DNA from: Syncephalastrum monosporum B8922
Taxonomy: Eukaryota; Mucoromycota; Mucoromycetes; Mucorales; Syncephalastraceae
Direction: 5' to 3'
Assembly: GCA_000697355.1 (NCBI GenBank)
Contig: JNEN01001260.1
Span: 124,001-188,000, forward strand
Length of the DNA stretch: 64,000 nt
The translations under genes were made by a program, and so were the position numbers. Shown here piece after piece: positions 23,372-33,808 of this stretch; positions within the stretch are counted from its first letter, which is position 1; each line of letters starts with the position of its first letter. The notes beneath the pieces are model-generated. The model was not told the DNA's origin, made no database searches, and saw only the letters and a program-made list of their open reading frames with translations.

Positions 23372-26300
23372 TTAGAGAGAGTCTTGTCTACCAATGAGTG
23401 CAGGCTGCTGGCGGCTCAGTTCATCCGTCAGAACCATCAGGCGCTGCAGGCTCTTGAGTTTCAGGTACGCAGGCAGGTACGTGTTGGCTGTCACAAGATG
23501 CGGCTCGGGAACTTCGTATGGGCTGTCGTCGAGAGAAACATTATCGAGCAATAGAATGTCGTTGGCGTCCGAAGAAGTGACTCGGGATGCTACATCACGC
23601 AGGATCTCGTTGCTGACGGGGTCCTCGTAGTCGGCCACCGTGTAGTTTTGGATGAGCTTCTGTACCTGTGTCGGTGTCAAGAGCCAACACACGTCATAAA
23701 TGATCTTCATGTCATCCAAGGACGATTTCTTGAGCTGGAGCAGCTTGGCAGCCTGCATCAGGTGTTCGAGCTGGAGCGTCGCCTCCGACATCTCGTGCGC
23801 CTTGCACCACTCTTCCAGGCGTGTGATATTGTACTGGATCTGCATGGCGCGTTTCCATGAGTTGAAGTTGCGGCGCATCACCAAGTCGTTGAAAGCCGTG
23901 ACACCAATCAACTTGAGCAGCTCAGTCAGGCCTTGTTCCATCACAAAGGGTGCCACGTTGTAGATCTTCATGACGCGATAGATGCGGTTGAGGAAGTTCA
24001 GCAAATCATCCATGGAGTATGCGGGTCCTTGCGGTCCCGACAGGATCTTGTTGAAGAAGCGGCTGCCTGTGTCGGTTGCCTGGAAACCGGGAAGCGACTG
24101 GCTCTCAACCACGGCAGGGACAGTCATCTTGCTCAGTTGACGCTTCAGCTCCGTCAGCCAGTGGTGGTAAATATTGTCCTGCAAGCACTGCAGCTCAAAT
24201 TTGACGGTCGCCATCAGCTTTTCAAAGTCGTGCCAGCCCACCGCGCGCCGTCCGTTGACTGCATTGTAGTGCATCTCGCGCTCCAGAATCTGCTCAGTCG
24301 AGCAGAGCAGAGACAAGAGCTCGTCCATGTTGGACAGCCAGAACGCGCAGGGCACGATCGTATCCTCGCCTGCGAAGCCAAGACAGTGCTTTTGGATGGT
24401 GTCCATCACAGTAAATATCAGACGCTCCGATTCAGGCAAGTAACCGTAGCGCCACATTTGGGTCACGGCTAAACCAATCGTGTGTGCAGGGAAGACGACC
24501 TCCTTATGCGATGGCGGGTTCTGCGCGTTGGGCGGGATGATCTTGAGCGACTTAACGAGGCCTTCCATAATCTCCGCCTCCAATAATTCCTCCTCCTGCA
24601 GCAGAGTATGCATCTACAAAGTTTCATATAAGCATGGATGCGTTCACTTGCCTTACTCCCCTCATGTTTTTCTTTACGTACTGCCTCTTCAGGGTTGCCG
24701 ATATCGCGCATGGTCTCAACGTGGTCGATCGACATGGGTCGCATCTGCTCAGGTTCGGTGTACATAACCTTGCTCGTGCTGACTGCGTCCACCGGCGATC
24801 GCTCCGTGATGCTGTTGCGACGGTACTGGGCCATGTTGCTCCCTGTAGGGGACCGGCCGTGTGGGCTCATGCGTTCGGGGGACACGCCGCGACGGTTCAT
24901 ATTGGTGGTGCGAATAGGGGACAAATTGCGCGAGTAGGCGTTCAAGGATGCCTGTCGCCGCGGCGGCGGGTTCTTGAGGCTCTGGGACAACTGTGCTTTG
25001 AGTGCGGCAATTTGGTTCTTGAGTTCCGACACGTCTTCATTGTCCTTGCGGGCGGCTGCATTCGAGTGGGCCACGCTGTTATTGCGGAGCTCGGTCACTT
25101 CGAGTCGCAGTTGCTCGAGTTCTTCGGTCTGGCTCGACATGCGCGCGACTACCTGCTCATGCTCAGACTGCAGCGCGGTATGCGTCTGTCGCAGCGTTTC
25201 AAGCTCCTGCGACGTGCTGCGATGCTGTTCTTCGAGGCTGCTGCTCGCTTGCCGTGATTTGCGCTCCAGTTTTTCGTAGCGTTCCTCCCACATCTTGATT
25301 TGCGACTCGAGTTGCGTCGCCGTCTGGCGCAGGGCCTCCCTCTCCTCCTTGGCCTTGGTCAGATTCTGCGTCAGATCCACTACTGTGTTCTCCAGTTTGT
25401 AGGAGACTTCCTTGAGATGAGTGGCCGAGCGCGCCTCCACGCGAAGTTCGCCCAGTGCTTTGCGTGCCAGACGTCGTCGTACACAGGCCTGAATACGCAC
25501 AATATGGTTGCGTTGGGCATTGAACTTCTTGCGTACCATCCAGCCGCGCACCAACTTTTGGATCGTCGTGGCCGCATTATCGACACGGAAAGACCCAAAG
25601 GCACGGCGCGCAAGGTGTCCGCGGATAGCCGCCTGGAGATGGGTCACAAAGCTACGGCGGCGTTCCATAAGGCGGCGTGCCAAGAACGTACGGCAATGCT
25701 TCTGGATAACTACAGCTGCACGGTCGTACTTGATGAGCTCCAGCTTTCGCTTGCCCATCTTCATGCGTGCCACTTGCTGAAGCTTGATAGTGATTTCCTT
25801 CATACGCAGGTAGCGCAGACGTTGGATGAAGCGACGCATGTTCTTTTGGAGCAGGACAACGCACTCGTTCCATCGGTCGGCTCGCAGCTTCTCCATATAG
25901 GCGAGCTACAGAAGAATGGATTAGCACATTTGCTCTTACATTCATTCCATGATGCAACGTACCTGTCCTGCACGGAAGAAAATCTTGGTTAGACCAATTT
26001 GGTACTTGTCACGGTCTGAAATGTAGGTGTCCAGAATCACCGAGCAAAGCTTCTGGATGTCTGGGTGCTTATTGGGATCCCAATATTCCGAGCTCACCAA
26101 GGCATAGTACCTGTCACAGTCATTCAGTTACGAGAACCCACCACGCGCACGATTATTGTTACCTATCACCAAAGTCTTCAAAGGTCCATCGAGTGGGATA
26201 TCCTGCGCAACTGATACGAATGGTTTCCAAAACACCACAAGCACGCAGCTGAGAAAGCACCATGGGCGGCTCGAATTCCCATGCGACCTTGGCCTCGTTT

Positions 26301-28892
26301 GGTTTGATACAACGGATGTAGTGCACGTTCGTTTTGCCGATCGTATCCATGAGACTAATCAGAGAAGCCTTGAAAATGGAGCCCAGGGTTGGCTTTTTGG
26401 CTGCGTTCATCTTTTTAGGGCCGTTGCTGGCCGGGGCAGGCGCACTGGTGGCGGCAGCAGCCGCCGTGGCTGTCTGAAGCATCTCCACCAGAAATTCGGA
26501 TTCGGCATTTTGGAGCAGCGTGAGATGCTCGTCGGGCACGGTATCCTTATTCTTGTCGATAAAGCCTTCAGCTTCGTACTGGACTTCATGCGCATAATGC
26601 ACCACGGTGAAAGCACTGTTGGAAAAGCGTGGCTTCTTAAAGTAGCCCTTGTAGTTGGGCTGCGTAAAGTTGGAGAACAGCTTGTCGCAGAAGCCTTGGT
26701 CCGTGCCGGAAGGCAGGCGAGACTCTTCGTCGAGCAAGGAGAGGATACCCATTCTAGCCTCGATCATTTCTATACACTTTTGGTTGTCACTGAATTCGAT
26801 AAATTGCCAGTCAATCTTCTCGCGCACGTATTCCTAGAAAAACCAAAAGGTACTAGTCAAAACGAGGATTCATAGGACAACAAGCTCATTTTTACCTCCT
26901 GTTCGAGTTTGAACACGTGTTGATTGAACTAGAGATTGCCAGTCAGTACGTGGACACTGGTGTCATCAAATTATCACTCTACCTGTTGCTGGAGCTTTTC
27001 GTTTGCATAGTTGATACAGAACTGCTCAAAGGAGTTTTTCTTGAAATGTTCAAAACCATAAATATCCAGGACGCCAATAAAGTTGGCAACGCTATCCATG
27101 TCTCGGCAGGATAAACTTTCGTTGACAACGCTGACAAGCCAGTCGAATAGATTGGCATAGATGTACTTGGCAACCGAGTCTCGGACAACATGGGCTTGCG
27201 TAGGGTTCAAGTTGGTCACAATCTTTTCAGAGCGCGTGATAATCTGCTTGCGCACGATCCATTTGCGGAATTCGCTCGCCTTGATGCCGAGCAGTCGTGT
27301 CGCAATGAGTAGAGAAGGCTCACTATCCGATAGAGTGGCATCGTTGCGTCCACCAATTTCAATGTTACCGATGTGGAGCAGAGCAGCCAGGAGTCGGAAG
27401 ATCTGCCACTGCGTGGGTAGGGAGATACCGACCATGGAGAGAGAGTTCTTGGTCAGCTCGAACTCTTCTACATCGTTGACGCCGGGCACGGTGCCTGTAC
27501 CGCTTTGGTTAAGATAATGGAACTTGTTCCACTCCTTTAGCTCGAACTCTTTTCTCTCTGTCAGCGGAGCGCCCGCGCATAGCTTATCAAAACGCGTCAG
27601 TCTTCGTCTCACACAAGGCATGATGATCTGTGTACCTGATAAAAGATATGGTAGTTCCTTTCTGTTTCGGGCTGAAATATGAGACGCGAGCGTTCCAGGA
27701 GATAGGTACGGATTTTCGCGCCCACGATATTGTAGCCTCTGTCGAATTGAATCTGTTCGGCAAAGGCACGTTAATTACTTGCCTGAATGCCCCAAGCGAG
27801 AGTGTTCCTTACCTCGATGTATTTACCGAAGCGTGAACTGTTATCGTTACGGGTTGTCTTGGCGTTACCAAAGGCTTCCATGATAGGATTGGTGGCTAAT
27901 CACCGTTGATTAGACAATGGTTTGACAATAGTGAGGAAAAAAAAAGAGAGCTTATTTGGCTTACCCAAGATCTGTTCTTCGACTTCTGTCATGCCTGCCG
28001 AACCGCTCTTTGAGATCTTGCCAGCCGTCTCCTTATCATCTGCGGTGGCAAAGTAGCGCATAATGTACTTTGCGCTCACCGTTTTACCGGCACCACTGCG
28101 CAACGATCATGAGTATCCCTTCGCGAAGCTAAACGCTGGTTATGCTCGATTTTCTACCTTTCGCCTGAAACGACAATGGTTTGGTTGGTACCCTCCCGGA
28201 TCATGCAACGGTAGGCATCTTCGGCGATAGCAAACAAATGGGGTTCTAGTTCACCACGCCGGCGGCCCGAGTATTGCTGTATGATATCTGGCTCGTAGAG
28301 TTGCACACGGTCGAAAGGGTTGGTGGCGATCAGGACGATACCGGAATAAGTGTAAATGTTGCGCTGCAAATAGCGGGTCTTGATCGTATTGAGGACTAAT
28401 GATGCCCCAGTGTCAATTATCCAAACATAAAGTAGGTAAAAAGAATGAAAACGGAAAAGGTACCTGAGGGCTCGTTCAGGTAACTCAAGTTTGTCAGATC
28501 ATCCGTGTTTTCCATCTTGGGTGGATTCCTCAACGGTGGTAAATCGTTGCCTTGATTTTTCTCCAGTAACTTGAAGCTCGACTCGTAGACGTGTTGCTAA
28601 AGCAGAACAGTAAAAATGAAGAGAAAAAATACATCATCGATTGGCTTTAGTTCCACGCGAGAGAAATGGAATAACAGAACGAAAATAAAGTGTCTTTCGA
28701 CCAGAGTCTATCTCTTACCCTGGACTCGTCTTCATCGTCCTGGAACACGATTTTGACACCATCCGCGGTCAAGTCTTTGGTAATGACGGCGCCCGAGACC
28801 CAAGCCTCATTCTCATCTTCGAACCAAGCCCGGGTCCCTTTTGTATAGACCTCGAGTGCTTGCGCGACGTGAGCCGACAAGGTATCTGCCAT
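23372..28892 (-). CDS. Class V myosin heavy chain (Myo2/Myo4-like)
   Basis: Actin-based motor that carries secretory vesicles and organelles to sites of growth. The start at 28892 ([20 protein letters not shown]) leads into an SH3-like head ([18 protein letters not shown]). The motor shows [20 protein letters not shown], the P-loop GESGAGKT split by an intron near 28100-28160, [12 protein letters not shown] (switch I), [20 protein letters not shown] with ANEKLQQ (relay), and [12 protein letters not shown]. About six IQ motifs at 25850-25450 ([28 protein letters not shown]) bind light chains. A coiled coil then leads to a DIL globular tail at 24600-23372 ([42 protein letters not shown]). Loop 2 has an Ala/Pro/Lys-rich insert ([17 protein letters not shown]). 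The whole gene is present, with about ten exons. Long + strand ORFs across it are shadows. Confidence 0.95.
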
Positions 28893-29870
28893 CGCTGGGT
28901 AGGAATGTCAGGCAGTGAGATAGAAAGGGAGAGTGAGGGAACAGTAACGGGGTACGAAAAGAGATATATATATAAAACAGTACTTCTCTCTGGGATAGCA
29001 GAGAGAAAGGGCTACTATGTACAGGCCAAAGAGAGAAAAAAGAACTCGTTCAAAGGAGAAACGGGAAACGCTCGAGCAAAGCAACAACCGAGGCTTTGAT
29101 GCAACAAAATCTAAAAAAAAAAAAAAAAAAGAAACGAAAAGAGAGGACAAGGCCAAGCATTGTACCACGTTAGGTCTGCTGAGTGCCAACCTTCATTCAG
29201 GGCGCGCTTTCACCTTTCACAGACAATCCACTGTCCTTGAAATCTTTGTGGCTGCATGACAGCCATTGTCCTGACGAGTTGCACGTGGCAAAGATTCATC
29301 GTCCTGTCGAGGCAATAAATGCCCTGAAATGTTTTATAAAATGCTTATAGTGAGGTCTATACTGTTAATTACAACGAACACTTTTACTGCTTTTATTGTC
29401 TGATGCATATACCCCACACATTTAATGATTTCGTTATTCACATACGTATATTATCGTCCTACGATCTAAGAAATATAAGCCCAGTCCATTCGTACTGACA
29501 GCAAGTGTGTTTTGAATCTCTTTGCATAATGCTAGACGGTTAACATTCCTCAGATATAGGTATATCAATGACATGCTTTTCTCCACTTCAAGTGTACATA
29601 TTCGACGCCGCTTCGGACCACGCATTTCTATTTCTCCTGTTGTCCTGTTCCTCGTTGTCTACCGCCGTACATCTTCCGCGTTACGCTTGTACAAATGGAC
29701 TTCTCTTGCATGAGCCCCTTTACTGAGGGCCTGTCAGCTGTCAGCCATAGGGCTGTGTCTGAGTATGTTCACATTATCAATCGTCAAGCATCGCTTGATG
29801 TAAAGCCCTAAAAGATTAAGCATTTACAAGAATCTTGATTTCCACTCTCCTCTATATATTAAGCTGTCTT
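28893..29870. other. Myosin V upstream region
   Basis: About 1 kb upstream of the myosin start. It has an A tract at 29113-29131 and is otherwise AT-rich without a supportable ORF. It presumably holds the promoter and leader. Confidence 0.5.
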
Positions 29871-29878
29871 GGGCGGCA

Positions 29879-30218
29879 TTTTATCACGTCCAATATCAAT
29901 GTTTTTGACATGAAGCACCCAATCCTCCATCTTAAAAGTCCGGCGCACTACGAATTATTTATGCGTGCGAGACGTTGTAGGAAGGCCACATATGATGTCT
30001 ACATTGTATAACGTGGCCACATGAAATATCGATGCTTTTCTTGCTTTATATTCAAAGGGTAGCTCGAACGTAGACATATCCTGGCCACAGAGCACACTCT
30101 CGCATGAGCGTAATCCAGACAAGTTATTAGTGTCCACTGCAGTTTGAAACGTCACGACTGCATATCGGGACAGTAACTGAGTTGCAGGGATCAACAGTGC
30201 TGAAGGGCAGGATCTCAT
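29879..30218 (-). other. Possible exons of a small unrecognised gene
   Basis: On the - strand, 30218 to about 29960 reads with protein-like texture (LLSRYAVVTFQTAVDTNN, then DMSTFELPFEYKARKASIFH). A downstream segment ending at the TAA at 29879 reads RRTFKMEDWVLHVKNIDIGR followed by DKMPPKTA. A splice from about 29988 to 29951 would join the two in frame, but the donor is weak (TGTGGCC). An alternative is 30010 to 29937. No upstream exon or family was identified. It may be a real small gene or a decayed one. Confidence 0.3.
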
Positions 30219-30563
30219 TTGAGTAACGTCTTACAAATTTTTACTGACGCAAGTATCGCATGACCCCACAGAGATGATGGTGTCAATTATAAAAATAAAA
30301 GCAAGCGCACGTAGATGAAGAAGTCGCCCGTTGGGCGTTTCTTTATAAATATCTCAAAAATATATAATAGTCGTAAATCGGGAAAGAGCGACTGCATTCT
30401 GACGTGATACCATGGAAGTCTTTCAGTCCCAAAGAGTTCTTGGCGGGGAAGAAATATTGACAAAAACACAGCACAACACACCCGAAAAGGGAGCCACCAC
30501 TTTTGCGCACTTCTTGTTCTTTTTTCCTGGTATTCCTTTCTTCTGTCCAGTGTTTTCGGCGCC
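30219..30563. other. Intergenic 5' of the proline-rich gene
   Basis: These 345 bases are AT-rich near 30285-30370 and pyrimidine-rich near the next ATG. They are likely the promoter of the gene at 30564. Confidence 0.45.
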
Positions 30564-32406
30564 ATGAACACTTACCCGGCCCCTCCACCCTCATTTCACC
30601 CCAATCGACACCGTAAGTCCTGGGTTAAGCGGTTGGGCATGTCGTCATTCACGGTACTAATGTCAGTTCTAGCGAATGCATATCCTAATCTACCACCACA
30701 ACCACCGTCCGCCTATCCGACCCCGCAAGCGATACACACACAGGTAAGCGGCTGCTAAGAGAAAGAGGAGAAGGTTCTGATGATATGCTTATATTTATGT
30801 TTTATGTTTATTTATTGATTGATTCAGGGTTATTATCAAGCAGTAGTTAGCAGCCGGCCTCACGTTCCGTATAATGATCACCAAGCGAGCCACCGTACGT
30901 CGATAGTCCAGACCGAAACGTCGCATGCTTCACGAAGTAGTAGGCCGCATCACATGTCTTTACCTCCGCCTCCCCACTCTATGGCTGTAGACAGCATGTC
31001 GCAGTCCAATGTGGGTGGTACCGAACCGCTCCACCAGCAACAGGACACATTACGGTCCCGGCGTATTTCTGTGGCTACCACTCCTTCGGCAAGAGGTGAA
31101 GGTGGATGGAAAGTGGCAAACAAAAAGCCAGATTCTTGGCGTGCTAGCACGCTCGGCCCTCTCAACACTCCTACGACGACACACCCCGCCATGACAAATA
31201 CGCCTTCAACGACCAGCCGACCCGTCTCCATGATGACACCAGCTTCGTCCTTTGACGCACGGTCTACACGCCGCCAATCATCCGGTACTGCCCTCGTGGT
31301 GGACCCCACCTTCCCTGTCACACCCGCTAAAACGCCTGCCAAGACCCCTGGGAGCATCCGCACCGATCAACAGAGCTATTTTTCGCCTACACACAGTACC
31401 ATGTCCCCCCAGGACTACCGCCCTCATAGAGAGTCCTTCGTGGGCGGGTTTGTTCTGCCTCCAACAAACACTTTCCCGCAATCCCATCCCTCCGCTTCTT
31501 ATCCGGCTCAGACACCTGCTCCTTCCACTTACCATGTTGCTCCTCCGCAGCACCTCCCTCCGCCCTCGCAACCTTTGCATCATCCGCCTTCACATCCAGC
31601 TCAGACACCTGCTCCTTCCACTTACCATGTTGCTCCTCCGCAGCACCTCCCTCCACCCTCGCAACCTTTGCATCAGCCGCCTTCACATCCACAACCTCAG
31701 CAGCACCCGCAACTTCAGCCGTCTTCTCGTCCCCAACCCGTGCCTTATTTTCAGAGAGGGCACTCACATGAAAATGGTCAGCCGGCCCATGCAACTTCAT
31801 CCTCCACGTTCACCGGGCCAAGGACTGCCCCGGCGACGTATCCTGGTAATTATCAGAGCGACAGATATCAGGCTCCCTAGCAACTCACAAGTCTTTAAGG
31901 TTACCATAACACTGCAGATGATAACCAGCCCGATGTGGACGAAGAAGCATCCAGGCCAACCAATGAAAGCACCGTGACTCATACGAGTCATAACAAAGAT
32001 AACCCTTCGGACAAAAAGAAGAAGAGCAAGAAGCCTCCGCGTAAGATAGACGTCTTGTGTTTCTCTGGGCTTTCGGCTTATCATTTTGTGTCTTTGTATA
32101 GCAAAAAAGCGGCAGATCACAGTGCAGTCGATAAACAAAGAGCATCGCGTATGGATCGACGTGTCACCCAAAGAGACCGGCAACAGTCTTGCCGAGAAGA
32201 TTCATATTATTGCGACTTTCCGGACACGAAAGATTCTGTCGATCACCACGGCTTCTGGCCGCAAGATCCCTTTGACGAGTCGGCCTGTGTTCAAGACATG
32301 GGCCGAAGCAGAACAGTTCGAGGACGGTGAACAGTGGACGGTAGAATGGTCCGAGTTAGAACGTAATGTGGTTGACCGGTTTCTAGCGAAAATGGTACAA
32401 AGTTGA
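30564..32406 (+). CDS. Unknown 527-residue proline-rich protein with conserved-looking C-terminal module
   Basis: Five exons: 30564-30612, 30673-30743, 30828-31845, 31900-32040 and 32102-32406. They sum to 1584 nt, 527 residues, in frame. The first about 390 residues are disordered and rich in Pro, Ser, Gln and His, with a 31-residue tandem duplication. A Lys/acidic stretch (DNPSDKKKKSKKPP) then leads to a compact C-terminal module of about 98 residues: RQITVQSINKEHRVWIDVSP, KETGNSLAEKIHIIATFRTR, KILSITTASGRKIPL, RPVFKTWAEAEQFEDGEQW, VEWSELERNVVDRFLAKM. It alternates strands and a helix like a ubiquitin-like or Ras-association-like fold; that comparison is my inference and I cannot name the family. 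Retaining intron 3 would end the protein early (GNYQSDRYQAP) without this module. Confidence 0.8.
31506..31691 (+). repeat. 93-bp coding tandem duplication, two copies
   Basis: Two adjacent, nearly identical 93-bp units (31506-31598 and 31599-31691) each encode 31 residues starting AQTPAPSTYHVAPPQHLPPP. They differ at very few bases, including His versus Gln near the end of each unit. The low divergence indicates a recent duplication. Confidence 0.95.
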
Positions 32407-32467
32407 ACGTGGCCGATATCCCGATTTTTGTTTTTTCTATAAAGAAGAAGAGGTGGTTTGGGCAGAC

Positions 32468-32490
32468 GAGAGAGAGAGAGAGAGAGAGAG
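32468..32490 (+). repeat. (GA)n microsatellite
   Basis: An uninterrupted GA run lies in the 3' region of the proline-rich gene, about 180 bases before the next start codon. Confidence 0.9.
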
Positions 32491-32673
32491 GCGAGAGGCC
32501 CGTGCGCGAAACGCAACTACCGCGTTTGGGCATCTTGTTTGCCAGAAGCCACCAGAACCAATGGGGTGTCATTTGTACTTGTACCGCGCCTGACTCGTGT
32601 CTTGGCTCTCTTTCTTTTTTCTTTCTTTCTTTTATTCTCGTCTTCGCACTCTCTCTTTTTCTTTAAGCCCACG

Positions 32674-33305
32674 ATGGAAGATACCCTCACAAGTCATGCT
32701 CGGCCCACCACCGACGCTGTTCTTACGATTCGCTGCATCAAGTCGTTTGAGTACCGCACTTGCAAGAGCTGCATCTTGCAACACGTCAATCTCGAAATGA
32801 CCACCGTCGGTGAGCTGAAGAATCTCGTCCGTCAAAGTAGGTTGCGCTCGGATCGTACTACGCTTGTCTGTCTAACGCCTATTCACAGAGGTTCAGACCG
32901 AGTCTGGTTGGAAACCGTACCGTAACGTCGAGTTTGGTGAGTTAAGGGCTCTTTTTTTTTTTTGTATTATTTCTCAATGGCATACACATAGACACGATCA
33001 AGCTTTACACGGTAGCGCACGGACACAAGGTGAGAGAGTACTCACTCACTTGATAAAAATGAGACAGTTAGCTAATCGACTGGGCAGACACAAAACCTTA
33101 TTATCAACATGGAGGACGACGAGAAACTGATTTATGCGGACGACTCGGCTACGCTGGCATGGCTGGGTCTGGGTAAGTCGAACGCTACAGTCCTTAATGA
33201 TCATTTGTGCTGAAAGAGGGCGGTATAGAAAACGAGGCAGAGCTGTCCTTCTTCAATCGCGAGGCGTATGAGGCCTTCAAGGCAAACCCGGATATGAAGT
33301 GGTGA
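32674..33305 (+). CDS. UPF0538 (C2orf76-like) small protein, five exons
   Basis: A conserved eukaryotic protein of unknown function. Exon 1 from the ATG at 32674 gives DAVLTIRCIKSFEYRTCKSC and NLEMTTVGELKNLVRQ. Very short exons follow: VQTESGWKPYRNVEF near 32890, DTIKLYTVAHGHK near 32995, and NLIINMEDDEKLIYADDSAT with LAWLGL at 33095-33175. The last exon is ENEAELSFFNREAYEAFKAN plus PDMKW, stop at 33303-33305. The order RxxKSFExR, a short F-x-K-Y-x-T/D-L-K-like core, NLxxxxEDDExL, SExEhxFF and the YxxYKANP-type end match the C2orf76 family throughout its length of about 125 residues. Most of the protein lies in exons of 40-90 bases, so ORF scans see only exon 1. Confidence 0.88.
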
Positions 33306-33808
33306 TCAACGCGTCCCATCTCATGCTACCGAACCAAGTTTTCATTGCACTCAGGGCGCACAGCGCGGCCCAGTCTCCACGGGCCCCGTGTGTCTCATCG
33401 CACATAGTTCTACTTATTCTTGCATCGCATATTCAGCTTCTACATTAAAAGCATAAACACTGCCCCAACCCCCAAGAAAGAAAAGACACGCGGCCCCGAA
33501 CGAGGAGTAGAGAGGCACTATTGATACCTTTAGCGAGTTGAAGCGGTATCCGGGGAAGCACTTGGAGAAAGGATTGTCTCAGGATCGACGTGCGTGCGCT
33601 TGAATTGAGAGAGCTAGACGGTACGAAGCTGTATGTCGTAAAGAATATGGAAGCTGAGTGTATTCTCTTCTACATATCAACGACGATTGGGAATTGGGAC
33701 AAGTTTGCGCAGTTGAAAAAGGATGAATTTGTGGCTTTTGGATCCCCGAAGAAAACTCTTTCTCTTTTCCCCTCTTGCGTGTGCCTCTATCCGATCGCGT
33801 AAATCGAC
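33306..33808. other. Intergenic before eIF3c, with a possible upstream ORF
   Basis: These 503 bases hold the 3' end of the UPF0538 gene and the eIF3c promoter and leader. An ATG at about 33648 opens a 51-codon frame (MEAECILFYISTTIGN..) that stops at 33800-33802, six bases before the eIF3c ATG. If the leader is unspliced and starts upstream, this would be an upstream ORF. It may equally be untranscribed promoter. Confidence 0.4.

Noticed and set aside
23933..25992. Several long + strand ORFs (179-230 codons) opposite myosin V
   Set aside because: They are shadows of the IQ, coiled-coil and DIL coding sequence on the - strand. Their composition is the mirror of Gln/Glu/Leu-rich codons.
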